DNA of 5,618 nucleotides, taken from positions 3,216 through 8,833 of the forward strand of contig PMOP01000315.1 in the NCBI GenBank assembly GCA_003161495.1. The letters are read 5' to 3'. The notes under the pieces are model-generated. The model saw only the letters and a list, made by a program, of their open reading frames with translations, was not told the DNA's origin and made no database searches. Shown one piece after another: positions 1-5,430 of this stretch (position 1 is the stretch's first letter; every line of letters starts with the position of its first letter). The position numbers were made by a program, and so were the translations under genes. This DNA is from Acidobacteriota bacterium. GTDB taxonomy: Bacteria > Acidobacteriota > Terriglobia > Acidiferrales > UBA7541.

Positions 1-342
1 GTGGCCAACGCCGTTACGGGCGTTACGACCGGATTCAAGAAGGAAATGGATATCGTCGGGGTCGGATATCGCGCCGAGCTGAAGGGAAAAATGGTCAGCT
101 TCGCGCTGGGGTATTCGCATCCGGTGGAGTTTCATATTCCCGAGGGCATTCAGGTCACGGTGGAAAAGCAGACGCACCTGACCGTGACGGGAGCCGACCG
201 CGGAAAAGTCGGGCAAGTCTGCGCGAACATTCGCGGATTGCGGCCGCCCGATCCGTACAAGCAAAAAGGCATTCGCATTACCGGCGAGCGCTTGAAGAAG
301 AAGGCCGGAAAAGCGGGCGCCGCCACCAAGACGGGCGCTTAA
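1..342 (+). CDS. rplF: 50S ribosomal protein L6, 3' part (5' end outside window)
   Basis: This is the C-terminal domain of L6, a large-subunit protein that binds 23S rRNA near the sarcin-ricin loop and the factor-binding site. The reading frame is open from the first base. The opening residues [12 protein letters not shown] match the linker before the second L6 domain, so the GTG at base 1 is an internal valine codon, not the start. Typical family motifs follow: [20 protein letters not shown]-like [17 protein letters not shown], and [11 protein letters not shown] near the end. About 113 of the roughly 180 residues usual for L6 are present. The tail after GERLKKK is a short Lys/Ala/Gly-rich stretch, common for rRNA-binding termini. 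It is followed by a 52-nt spacer and then rplR, the standard spc-operon order. Confidence 0.97.
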   Translation: MANAVTGVTTGFKKEMDIVGVGYRAELKGKMVSFALGYSHPVEFHIPEGIQVTVEKQTHLTVTGADRGKVGQVCANIRGLRPPDPYKQKGIRITGERLKKKAGKAGAATKTGA

Positions 343-347
343 ATCGG

Positions 348-371
348 GCGCGAGCTTCCGAGGAAGCGCGC
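348..371 (+). promoter_or_regulatory. Hairpin in the rplF-rplR spacer, upstream of the rplR Shine-Dalgarno
   Basis: An inverted repeat lies in the 52-nt gap. GCGC (348-351) pairs with GCGC (368-371), and GCTTC (354-358) pairs with GAAGC (363-367). The loop is CGAG and a two-base bulge (GA, 352-353) sits on the 5' arm. No T-run follows, so it does not look like an intrinsic terminator. It ends 11 nt before the AAGGAG at 383-388. It could be an mRNA structure tuning translation or mRNA stability. The pairing is read directly and the function is inferred. Confidence 0.45.
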
Positions 372-394
372 TTGAAGGAAAGAAGGAGAAACTC

Positions 395-775
395 GTGGCA
401 ACAGAACCAGTCCGAAAACTTTCTCGCGACGCGCATCGACGGCGCATTCACCTGCGCGTTCGCACGCGCGTGGTAGGCACGCCGGAGCGTCCGCGCCTTT
501 GCGTGTATCGCTCGAACGGGCACATCTACGCGCAGGTCATCGAGGACCGCAGCGGGCGCACGCTGGTCTCGGCCAGTTCGATTGACAAGGATACCCGCAA
601 GGACCTCAAGGGAGGCAACAACGTGGCGGCGGCAAAAGTGATTGGAAAAAAGATTGCCGAGCGCGCCCGCGCGGCCGGGATCGAGCAGGTGGTGTTCGAT
701 CGCGGCGGTTACATGTACCACGGCCGTGTGGAAGCCCTGGCCGCAGCGGCCCGGGAAGCGGGGTTGAAATTTTAA
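395..775 (+). CDS. rplR: 50S ribosomal protein L18
   Basis: L18 binds 5S rRNA and helps dock it, with L5 and L25-type proteins, into the central protuberance of the large subunit. The 126-residue product is slightly longer than the E. coli protein (117). It shows the family pattern: a basic N-terminus ([13 protein letters not shown]), [23 protein letters not shown], then [14 protein letters not shown], and the terminal [12 protein letters not shown]...AAREAGLKF. The start is GTG at 395. AAGGAG at 383-388 lies 6 nt upstream, a strong ribosome binding site that fixes this start. The stop is 4 nt before rpsE, so L18 and S5 translation are probably coupled. Nothing in the sequence is unusual for the family. 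Confidence 0.98.
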   Translation: MATEPVRKLSRDAHRRRIHLRVRTRVVGTPERPRLCVYRSNGHIYAQVIEDRSGRTLVSASSIDKDTRKDLKGGNNVAAAKVIGKKIAERARAAGIEQVVFDRGGYMYHGRVEALAAAAREAGLKF

Positions 776-779
776 GTTT

Positions 780-1316
780 ATGTCAAAAATCATTCTCAGG
801 GAAACACTGGCGGTCCGGCGAAACATCGAGGTCAACGCCAACAGCTTGAAGGACCAGGTCGTGGCCATCCAGCGCGTGACCAAGGTCGTCAAGGGCGGCA
901 AGAACCTCAGTTTTTCGGCTCTTGTCGTGGTCGGAGACCAGAACGGCAACGCCGGCTTTGGCATGGGCAAGGCCCGCGAAGTGCCCATGGCCATCCGCAA
1001 GGCGATCGAGCAGGCCAAAAAGAATTTGATTCACTTGAATTTGAAGGGCACGACAATTCCGCACCAAGTCCTTGGCCTGTACGGCTCGGGGCAGGTGATG
1101 CTGAAGCCGGCGCCCGAAGGAACCGGAATTATTGCCGGAGGTCCGGTGCGCGCCGTGATGGAAGTCGCGGGCATCTCCAACGTGCTGACGAAGTCCATCG
1201 GCACGTCGAATCCGCACAACGTCATCAAGGCCACGTTCGACGCGCTCTTGCGGCTGAAAGATATCGCCAAGGTCGCGGAGTTGCGATCGAAGACGGTGGA
1301 AGAACTCACGCGCTGA
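780..1316 (+). CDS. rpsE: 30S ribosomal protein S5
   Basis: S5 is a small-subunit protein at the mRNA entrance and decoding region, contributing to translational fidelity. It is also the classical site of spectinomycin-resistance mutations. The N-terminal double-stranded-RNA-binding-like domain is seen in [22 protein letters not shown] and [17 protein letters not shown] (residues about 32-80). The C-terminal domain shows [39 protein letters not shown] and a terminal TVEEL. The basic KVVKGGK loop associated with spectinomycin looks wild-type by eye. At 178 residues it is about 11 longer than in E. coli, the extra being at the N-terminus. ATG 780 has no good Shine-Dalgarno (only GGGG at 760-763, 16 nt away) and follows the rplR stop by 4 nt, so re-initiation is likely. 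A TTG at 846 is a weaker alternative start. Confidence 0.97.
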   Translation: MSKIILRETLAVRRNIEVNANSLKDQVVAIQRVTKVVKGGKNLSFSALVVVGDQNGNAGFGMGKAREVPMAIRKAIEQAKKNLIHLNLKGTTIPHQVLGLYGSGQVMLKPAPEGTGIIAGGPVRAVMEVAGISNVLTKSIGTSNPHNVIKATFDALLRLKDIAKVAELRSKTVEELTR

Positions 1317-1339
1317 GAGCGCCGGGACGGTCACGAGTT

Positions 1340-1531
1340 ATGGCGAAAAAAACATCGGGAATGCTGAAAATCAAGTGGGTGCGAAGTTTCATCGCCTGCC
1401 CGCAGGACATGCGGCAGACGATTCGCGGGCTGGGATTCCGCAAGATGAACCAGACCGTCGAGCGGGCCGACACTCCCGCGACGCGCGGGATGATTCTGAA
1501 GGTCCGGCACCTGGTGGTTGTTGAAGAGTAA
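1340..1531 (+). CDS. rpmD: 50S ribosomal protein L30
   Basis: L30 is a small large-subunit protein with a ferredoxin-like fold. The 63-residue product is close to the 59-60 of the bacterial family. Family features are an N-terminal strand (MLKIKWVRSFIACP), the helix with GLGFRKMNQTVE, the conserved DTPATRGMI and a final strand ending VVVEE. The gene starts 23 nt after rpsE at ATG 1340. The upstream region has no clear Shine-Dalgarno (GGGACGG at 1324-1330 is the closest), which suggests dependence on ribosomes arriving from rpsE. L30 is absent from some bacteria; here it occupies its normal place between S5 and L15. Confidence 0.96.
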   Translation: MAKKTSGMLKIKWVRSFIACPQDMRQTIRGLGFRKMNQTVERADTPATRGMILKVRHLVVVEE

Positions 1532-1586
1532 GATAAATGAAAAGTAATACGAAAGCATTGCTTGGGAATCGCTCATTGAGGACAAC
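1532..1586 (+). other. A+T-richer spacer between rpmD and rplO
   Basis: This 55-nt spacer is clearly richer in A and T in its first half than the rest of the window. It ends in GAGG (1578-1581), 5 nt before the rplO ATG. I see no stable hairpin; the AAGCA/TGCTT repeat at 1553-1563 leaves a one-base loop and cannot fold as such. A possible -10-like TAAGAT (1529-1534) lacks a convincing -35. A 19-codon reading frame beginning ATG 1537 runs out of frame into rplO (stop at 1594-1596) but has no recognisable product. No firm function can be assigned. Confidence 0.4.
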
Positions 1587-2036
1587 ATGGCTGTAAACCT
1601 ATCGAATTTGAAGCCGCCGCGCGGATCGCGGCACCGCAAGGTGCGCGTGGGACGCGGGATCGGCTCGAAGCTCGGCAAGACGGCGGGCAAGGGCAACAAG
1701 GGACAGAAATCGCGCAAGGGCTATTCGCGGCGCCCGGGCTTTGAGGGCGGCCAGATGCCGCTGCGCCGGCGCATCCCGAAGCGCGGATTTCATAATCCGA
1801 CGCGCGTCGAATATGCCGTTGTAAATGTCGAGTCGCTCGACATTTTCCCGGCAGGCACGACGGTGACTCCCGAACTGCTGATCAGTTCCGGGCTCCTCCG
1901 CCAGGTTCGCGCGGACATTAAAGTTCTGGGCGACGGCGAGTTGAAAAATTCACTCACCGTGCAGGCGCACAAATTCAGCAAATCGGCCGAGGAGAAAATT
2001 ACCCGCGCCGGTGGCAAGGCCGAGCTTCTCTCATGA
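1587..2036 (+). CDS. rplO: 50S ribosomal protein L15
   Basis: L15 is a large-subunit assembly protein whose long, basic, glycine-rich N-terminal extension threads into 23S rRNA. That extension is plain here: residues about 8-60 carry [55 protein letters not shown]. The globular C-terminal half has the usual strand-rich pattern with [26 protein letters not shown] and [11 protein letters not shown]...AGG. At 149 residues the length is typical (E. coli 144). ATG 1587 is supported by GAGG at 1578-1581. The TGA stop overlaps the secY ATG in an ATGA, the common L15-SecY coupling. Confidence 0.98.
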   Translation: MAVNLSNLKPPRGSRHRKVRVGRGIGSKLGKTAGKGNKGQKSRKGYSRRPGFEGGQMPLRRRIPKRGFHNPTRVEYAVVNVESLDIFPAGTTVTPELLISSGLLRQVRADIKVLGDGELKNSLTVQAHKFSKSAEEKITRAGGKAELLS

Positions 2037-3442
2037 ACCAGTTTTTTGAAGCATTCGCCAACATGTTCCGGATTCCGGACCTGCGCAAGCGTCTGTTGTT
2101 CACGCTGGCGATGCTGGCGGTGTACCGTCTGGGCGCGTTCCTGCCCACGCCGGGAATCAATACGGACGTTCTGGCGCAGTTTTTCAACCAGAATCAAGGG
2201 TCCGTGCTGGGCGTTATCGATCTGTTCAGCGGCGGCAACTTCCGCCGGCTGACGATTTTCGCTTTGGGCATCATGCCGTACATCACGGCATCCATCATTT
2301 TGCAATTGATGACCGTGGTGTGGCCGTATCTCGAGCGCCTGCAAAAAGAGGGCGAACTCGGCCGCAGAAAAATTACGCAGTACACGCGCTACCTGACGAT
2401 CCTGCTCAGCATCGTGCAGTCGTTTTCGATTGCGGTCACCCTGGAAAAGACCGGCGGGCCGAGCAATCAGCCGCTCGTGTATAACCCGGGCATTGCTTTC
2501 GTGCTGATGACCATCCTGACGCTGACGACGGGTTCCGCGTTCATCATGTGGCTTGGCGAGCAAATCACCGAGCGCGGCGTCGGCAACGGGATGTCGCTGA
2601 TTATCTTTGCGGGGATCGTGGTCGGCCTGCCGCGCGCGGTCGGCGACCTGTTTGACAAGTTCCGGACGGCGCAATGGGGACCGTTTACCGGCCTCGCGCT
2701 CTTATTGCTGATGGCCCTGATGATCGCGGTCGTCGGCGTGATCGTTTTTGTGGAGGGCGGCCAGCGGCGCATCCCCGTGCAATACGCGAAACGCGTGATG
2801 GGGCGCCGCATGATGGGCGGGCAGATGACCTATCTCCCGTTGCGCGTCAATTCCGGCGGCGTGATTCCGCCGATTTTCGCCAGCTCTCTGCTCACGTTTC
2901 CAGGCACCATCAATTTGTTCCTGGGCCGGAAATTCAAGGCGGTAGACTGGCTGGCCACGAACCTGGCCTGGGGCGAGCCCTGGTACATTCTGGTCTACAT
3001 CACGCTGATAGTGCTGTTCGCGTTTTTCTACGTCGGAATCGTGTTCAATCCGACCGAGCTGGCCGACAACATGCGCAAGTACGGCGGATTCATTCCGGGC
3101 ATACGCCCGGGACGCAATACGTCGGAGCATATCGACCGCGTTCTTCGCCGGCTTACCTTCGTCGGCGGGGTATATCTCGCGGCGGTTTGTCTCCTGCCGG
3201 AGTGGCTCATGGCCGGCATTCACTTGCAGCATTTACCTGTTGTCGGAACGTGGTTTGACAACCATATGTGGCGCTTCGTTCTGGAAGGTTTGAAAGTGAA
3301 TTTTTATTTTGGCGGCACCTCGCTGCTGATCGTGGTCGGCGTGGCGATGGATACAGTCCAACAGATCGAGGCCCAACTGGTGATGCGGAACTACGAGGGA
3401 TTTGTAAAGAAGGGAAAGCTGCGTGGCCGACGTTACGGCTGA
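2033..3442 (+). CDS. secY: Preprotein translocase channel subunit SecY
   Basis: SecY is the inner-membrane channel that, with SecE/SecG and the SecA motor or a ribosome, exports or inserts proteins. The 469 residues contain ten hydrophobic segments at roughly 20-38, 75-98, 119-138, 152-173, 185-200, 217-240, 272-296, 315-338, 374-392 and 424-442. The plug region (about 58-74, [17 protein letters not shown]), the pore segment [12 protein letters not shown], the signature [15 protein letters not shown] and the cytoplasmic loop FIPGIRPG with the essential arginine (R358, E. coli R357) are intact. It is about 26 residues longer than in E. coli. Most of the excess lies in the periplasmic loop before helix 10 (about 393-422). 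ATG 2033 overlaps the rplO stop by 4 nt and has only AAGG at 2016-2019, so coupled re-initiation is likely. It overlaps adk by 20 nt. Confidence 0.98.
   Translation: MNQFFEAFANMFRIPDLRKRLLFTLAMLAVYRLGAFLPTPGINTDVLAQFFNQNQGSVLGVIDLFSGGNFRRLTIFALGIMPYITASIILQLMTVVWPYLERLQKEGELGRRKITQYTRYLTILLSIVQSFSIAVTLEKTGGPSNQPLVYNPGIAFVLMTILTLTTGSAFIMWLGEQITERGVGNGMSLIIFAGIVVGLPRAVGDLFDKFRTAQWGPFTGLALLLLMALMIAVVGVIVFVEGGQRRIPVQYAKRVMGRRMMGGQMTYLPLRVNSGGVIPPIFASSLLTFPGTINLFLGRKFKAVDWLATNLAWGEPWYILVYITLIVLFAFFYVGIVFNPTELADNMRKYGGFIPGIRPGRNTSEHIDRVLRRLTFVGGVYLAAVCLLPEWLMAGIHLQHLPVVGTWFDNHMWRFVLEGLKVNFYFGGTSLLIVVGVAMDTVQQIEAQLVMRNYEGFVKKGKLRGRRYG
3409..3414 (+). promoter_or_regulatory. Shine-Dalgarno that decides the adk start
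   Basis: GAAGGG lies inside the last codons of secY, 8 nt before the GTG at 3423. It is the best ribosome binding site near the adk 5' end. It favours GTG 3423 over the in-frame downstream candidates TTG 3471 and GTG 3483, which have only G-rich matches at poor spacing or quality. Confidence 0.55.
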
Positions 3443-4136
3443 TCGTGGCGCAGTAGGCGTTTCTCAGGGTTTGGGGCGTGCGGTGATCTTGCTGGGCCCG
3501 CCGGGAGCCGGCAAGGGAACGCAAGCCCAGCGCATCGCGCAGCGGTATCATTTGCCGCACCTTTCGACCGGGGACATGTTTCGCGACAATATCCAGCGCG
3601 ATACAGAACTCGGCCGCAAAGCAAAACCCCTGATGGAGCGCGGCGAACTGGTCCCCGACGAAATCGTCCTGGGCATGGTCGCGAACCGTATCGGCCAGGC
3701 GGATTGCGCCAAGGGATTCGTCTTTGACGGTTTTCCGCGCACGCTGCAGCAGGCGGACGACCTGGAACGGATTTGCAGGCAGTACAAGCTGGGCTGCACC
3801 ATTGTGTTGCACATGGTCGTGAACCCGGCATTGCTCATGCGGCGGCTGACGGGGCGAAGAATCTGCAAGGCGGGTGGGCACATCTATAATGTATACGAGC
3901 GCCCGCCAAGGCGTGAAGGCATCTGCGACGTGGACGGAAGCGAGTTGATTCACCGCCCCGACGATTCCGAAGGGGTTATTGGCGAGCGACTGCACGCATA
4001 TGACCGGCAAACGCAGCCGCTGGTCGAGTATTACAAGTCTCGGGAGTTGCTCACTCCGGTCGATGCCATGGCCGTCGCGGACACGGTAACCGAGGCCATT
4101 GCCAGGATTCTGGACGGAGCGATCGCTCATAAATGA
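3423..4136 (+). CDS. adk: Adenylate kinase
   Basis: Adenylate kinase interconverts ATP + AMP and two ADP in the cytoplasm, setting the adenylate energy charge. The P-loop is GPPGAGKGT (residues 25-33). AMP-binding elements are LSTGDMFR (47-54) and FDGFPRT (101-107). The LID domain runs from about GRRIC (144-148) to HRPDD (177-181), followed by RL...YDRQTQPLVEYY. It is the long-LID type. The LID has cysteines at 148 and 168 and aspartate at 171, but glycine (151) where zinc-type LIDs carry the second cysteine. At 237 residues it exceeds the usual 214-220, because GTG 3423 gives about 20 residues before the P-loop strand. TTG 3471 or GTG 3483 would give a conventional length. The chosen start overlaps secY by 20 nt. 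The stop overlaps the map start in ATGA (4133-4136). Confidence 0.97.
   Translation: MADVTADRGAVGVSQGLGRAVILLGPPGAGKGTQAQRIAQRYHLPHLSTGDMFRDNIQRDTELGRKAKPLMERGELVPDEIVLGMVANRIGQADCAKGFVFDGFPRTLQQADDLERICRQYKLGCTIVLHMVVNPALLMRRLTGRRICKAGGHIYNVYERPPRREGICDVDGSELIHRPDDSEGVIGERLHAYDRQTQPLVEYYKSRELLTPVDAMAVADTVTEAIARILDGAIAHK
4117..4128 (+). repeat. 12-bp perfect palindrome just before map
   Basis: GAGCGATCGCTC is its own reverse complement and lies at the very end of adk, 4 nt before the map ATG. GGAG (4116-4119), the only Shine-Dalgarno-like match for map, overlaps its left arm. As RNA it cannot form a tight intramolecular hairpin without opening the centre, and it also encodes adk residues. 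It contains GCGATCGC, the cyanobacterial HIP1 core, but a single copy means little. Confidence 0.4.
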
Positions 4137-4909
4137 TTGTCTGCAAGTCACAGGCGGAACTTGAAAAGATGCATCGGGCTGGCCTCGTGATCTGGGAAGT
4201 ATTGAACGATTTGCGCGGGATGGCCCGGCCGGGAGTGAGCACGAAGGAACTTGACGAATACGCGGAACGCAAGACGGCGGAACGCAAGGTTCGTCCGGCG
4301 TTCAAGAATTACCGGGGCTATCCGGCGACGCTGTGCACTTCGGTCAATTCCGAGGTCGTGCACGGGATCCCGTCGAAGTCGCGCGTGCTGCAGGAGGGCG
4401 ACATCATTTCACTGGACTTTGGAGTCGAATGCGAAGGCTACTACGCGGACGCGGCTGTGACCGTGCCGGTGGGGGAGATTACTCCGGAATTGAAAAAACT
4501 TTTAACGGTAACCCGGGAATCCTTGGATCTGGCGATTGAAAAGGTTCGCGTGGGAAACCGCTTGTCCGACATTTCGGCCACGGTGCAGGAGTGGTGCGAG
4601 AAGAAGAATGGCTACTCGGTGGTGCGCGATCTTTGCGGCCATGGCATCGGGACACACATTCATGAGGAGCCAAACGTGCTGAATTATGGCCAACCGGGCC
4701 GTGGCCCGCGCCTGCAGGAAGGCATGGTTCTAGCGATCGAGCCCATGGTGAATATCGGCGGACCGGATGTCCGCGTGCTGGACGACGAATGGACAACGGT
4801 GACGGCCGACGGCACGAAGTCGGCCCATTTCGAGCACACCGTCGCGGTAACCTCAAATGGACCCTGGGTGTTGACGCGTCCCCGAGAAATGCAGGGACCG
4901 TCTTGGTAG
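4133..4909 (+). CDS. map: Methionine aminopeptidase, type I
   Basis: This cytosolic metalloenzyme removes the initiator methionine from new proteins whose second residue is small. The 258-residue product has the pita-bread fold signatures of type Ia. All five metal ligands are visible: D95 (SLDFG), D106 (YYADAAVTV), H170 (CGHGIG), E203 (AIEPMV) and E234 (HFEHTVAV). The two active-site histidines are also present: H77 (EVVHGIP) and H177 (THIHEEPNV). There is no N-terminal zinc-finger extension (types Ib/c) and no type II insert. Length is near E. coli's 264. ATG 4133 overlaps the adk stop by 4 nt (ATGA), so coupling is expected. GGAG at 4116-4119 is 13 nt away and within a palindrome. The infA start follows 17 nt after the stop. 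Confidence 0.98.
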   Translation: MIVCKSQAELEKMHRAGLVIWEVLNDLRGMARPGVSTKELDEYAERKTAERKVRPAFKNYRGYPATLCTSVNSEVVHGIPSKSRVLQEGDIISLDFGVECEGYYADAAVTVPVGEITPELKKLLTVTRESLDLAIEKVRVGNRLSDISATVQEWCEKKNGYSVVRDLCGHGIGTHIHEEPNVLNYGQPGRGPRLQEGMVLAIEPMVNIGGPDVRVLDDEWTTVTADGTKSAHFEHTVAVTSNGPWVLTRPREMQGPSW

Positions 4910-4926
4910 GGGGCGCGAGAGGGCAC

Positions 4927-5190
4927 ATGGGCAAGAGACCCGAGCCGGAAAAGCGCAAAGCCGACGCTTCCAATCCGAAGGAAGACGCCATCGAAGTGAT
5001 GGCCACCGTGATTGAGCCTCTGCCCAACGCCATGTTTCGGGTGGAACTGGAAAACAAGCATCGCGTGCTCGCGCACATTTCCGGAAAGATGCGCAAGAAT
5101 TTCATTCGCATCCTGGCCGGAGATAAAGTCGCGGTGGAGCTTTCGCCGTACGACCTGACGCGCGGCCGCATCGTGTACCGCTACAAATAG
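4927..5190 (+). CDS. infA: Translation initiation factor IF-1 with an N-terminal extension
   Basis: IF-1 is an OB-fold (S1-domain) protein that binds the 30S A site during initiation and helps IF-2 and IF-3. From KEDAIEV (residues 18-24) to the end the sequence is a textbook IF-1: [58 protein letters not shown]. The product has 87 residues, against about 72 in E. coli. The excess is a charged segment, residues 2-17, before the KED. ATG 4927 is preceded by GAGAGGG (4917-4923). The reading frame stays open upstream into map, but no better start is seen there. Downstream, only GTG 4996 and ATG 4999 are possible, and they would delete the first strand. This start is therefore preferred, and the extension looks real. 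Confidence 0.96.
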   Translation: MGKRPEPEKRKADASNPKEDAIEVMATVIEPLPNAMFRVELENKHRVLAHISGKMRKNFIRILAGDKVAVELSPYDLTRGRIVYRYK

Positions 5191-5197
5191 TTCGTGT

Positions 5198-5219
5198 GCG
5201 GGCTCTACCTGGAGCCCGC
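5198..5219 (+). promoter_or_regulatory. Strong hairpin in the infA-rpmJ spacer
   Basis: GCGGGCTC (5198-5205) pairs perfectly with GAGCCCGC (5212-5219) across a six-base loop TACCTG. A U-G pair could close the loop to four bases. It starts 7 nt after the infA stop and ends 12 nt before the rpmJ Shine-Dalgarno GAGGAG (5232-5237). Only AATTT follows several bases later, so it is not a convincing intrinsic terminator. A role in mRNA stability, partial attenuation or translational control is inferred. Confidence 0.6.
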
Positions 5220-5243
5220 CGGAAGAATTTCGAGGAGCAGCAA

Positions 5244-5357
5244 ATGAAAGTTCGTGCATCGGTAAAAAAGATTTGCGACAAATGCAAGGTGATTCACCGG
5301 CGCGGCGTGGTGCGCGTGATTTGCGTCAACCCCAAGCACAAGCAGCGCCAGGGATAA
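5244..5357 (+). CDS. rpmJ: 50S ribosomal protein L36 (zinc-ribbon type)
   Basis: L36 is the smallest large-subunit protein, bound late near the factor-binding region of 23S rRNA. The 37-residue product begins [15 protein letters not shown] and ends [11 protein letters not shown], exactly the family length and pattern. It keeps the zinc-binding set C11, C14, C27 and H32, so it is the zinc-dependent (C+) form, not the cysteine-less paralogue some bacteria use in zinc starvation. ATG 5244 has an excellent GAGGAG (5232-5237) 6 nt upstream. It sits between two hairpins, in the infA-rpmJ-rpsM order common in bacteria outside the gamma-proteobacteria. Confidence 0.97.
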   Translation: MKVRASVKKICDKCKVIHRRGVVRVICVNPKHKQRQG

Positions 5358-5372
5358 GTCGGAAGGATCGGG

Positions 5373-5411
5373 TGCAGGCTGTTTACCCTGAATTCTGAAG
5401 GGGAGCCTGCA
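5373..5411 (+). promoter_or_regulatory. Hairpin leader before rpsM (alpha-operon junction)
   Basis: TGCAGGCT (5373-5380) pairs perfectly with AGCCTGCA (5404-5411). The 23-nt interior can form a further CCCT/AGGG stem (5386-5389 with 5399-5402). The outer stem ends 8 nt before the rpsM Shine-Dalgarno GAGGAG (5420-5425). There is no T-run. In E. coli the mRNA leader at rpsM is the S4-binding pseudoknot that represses the alpha operon. This hairpin is in the equivalent place, but I see no clear copy of that element, so regulation by a ribosomal protein is only a hypothesis. Confidence 0.55.
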
Positions 5412-5430
5412 GGAAAATTGAGGAGCACGC

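Noticed and set aside
1..3. GTG at base 1 as a true start codon
   Set aside because: The residues from base 1 align to the interior of L6 before its second domain. The gene begins upstream of the window.
278..1018. 246-residue open frame on the - strand over rplF, rplR and rpsE
   Set aside because: It spans three well-identified ribosomal genes and their spacers and has no motif or plausible context of its own.
1537..1596. 19-codon reading frame overlapping the rplO start as a leader peptide
   Set aside because: It has no clear ribosome binding site of its own and no family likeness. One short ATG frame in an A-rich spacer is expected by chance.
2227..2251. Hairpin in secY (CAGC+GGCGG pairing with CCGCC+GCTG, one bulged G)
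   Set aside because: It falls in codons for the conserved plug residues [11 protein letters not shown]-rich coding sequence gives such pairings easily, and nothing else marks it as functional.
1790..2674. 294-residue open frame on the - strand within rplO and secY
   Set aside because: It lies opposite conserved L15 and SecY coding sequence, has a low-complexity composition (Arg, Gln, His, Ala) and no family features. It is a shadow of codon bias.
3093..3112. Hairpin in secY with CCGGGC/GCCCGG stem and ATAC loop
   Set aside because: It encodes the invariant IPGIRPG of the cytoplasmic loop, whose Pro/Gly/Arg codons are G+C-rich. Coding constraint is sufficient to explain it.
3207..4151. 314-residue open frame on the - strand covering adk
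   Set aside because: It mirrors adk and the end of secY in a GC-rich sequence where antisense stops are rare. The protein is Arg/Gln/Ala-rich with no recognisable domain, while the + strand has an unmistakable enzyme.
4789..4926. A 46-residue upstream extension of infA overlapping map
   Set aside because: The frame is open, but these bases encode the well-conserved end of map, and the segment does not resemble IF-1. ATG 4927 has a nearby GAGAGGG.
5198..5230. Intrinsic terminator between infA and rpmJ
   Set aside because: The stem is strong, but only three T's occur and they start 8 nt after it. Essential ribosomal genes with good ribosome binding sites follow, so full termination here is unlikely.
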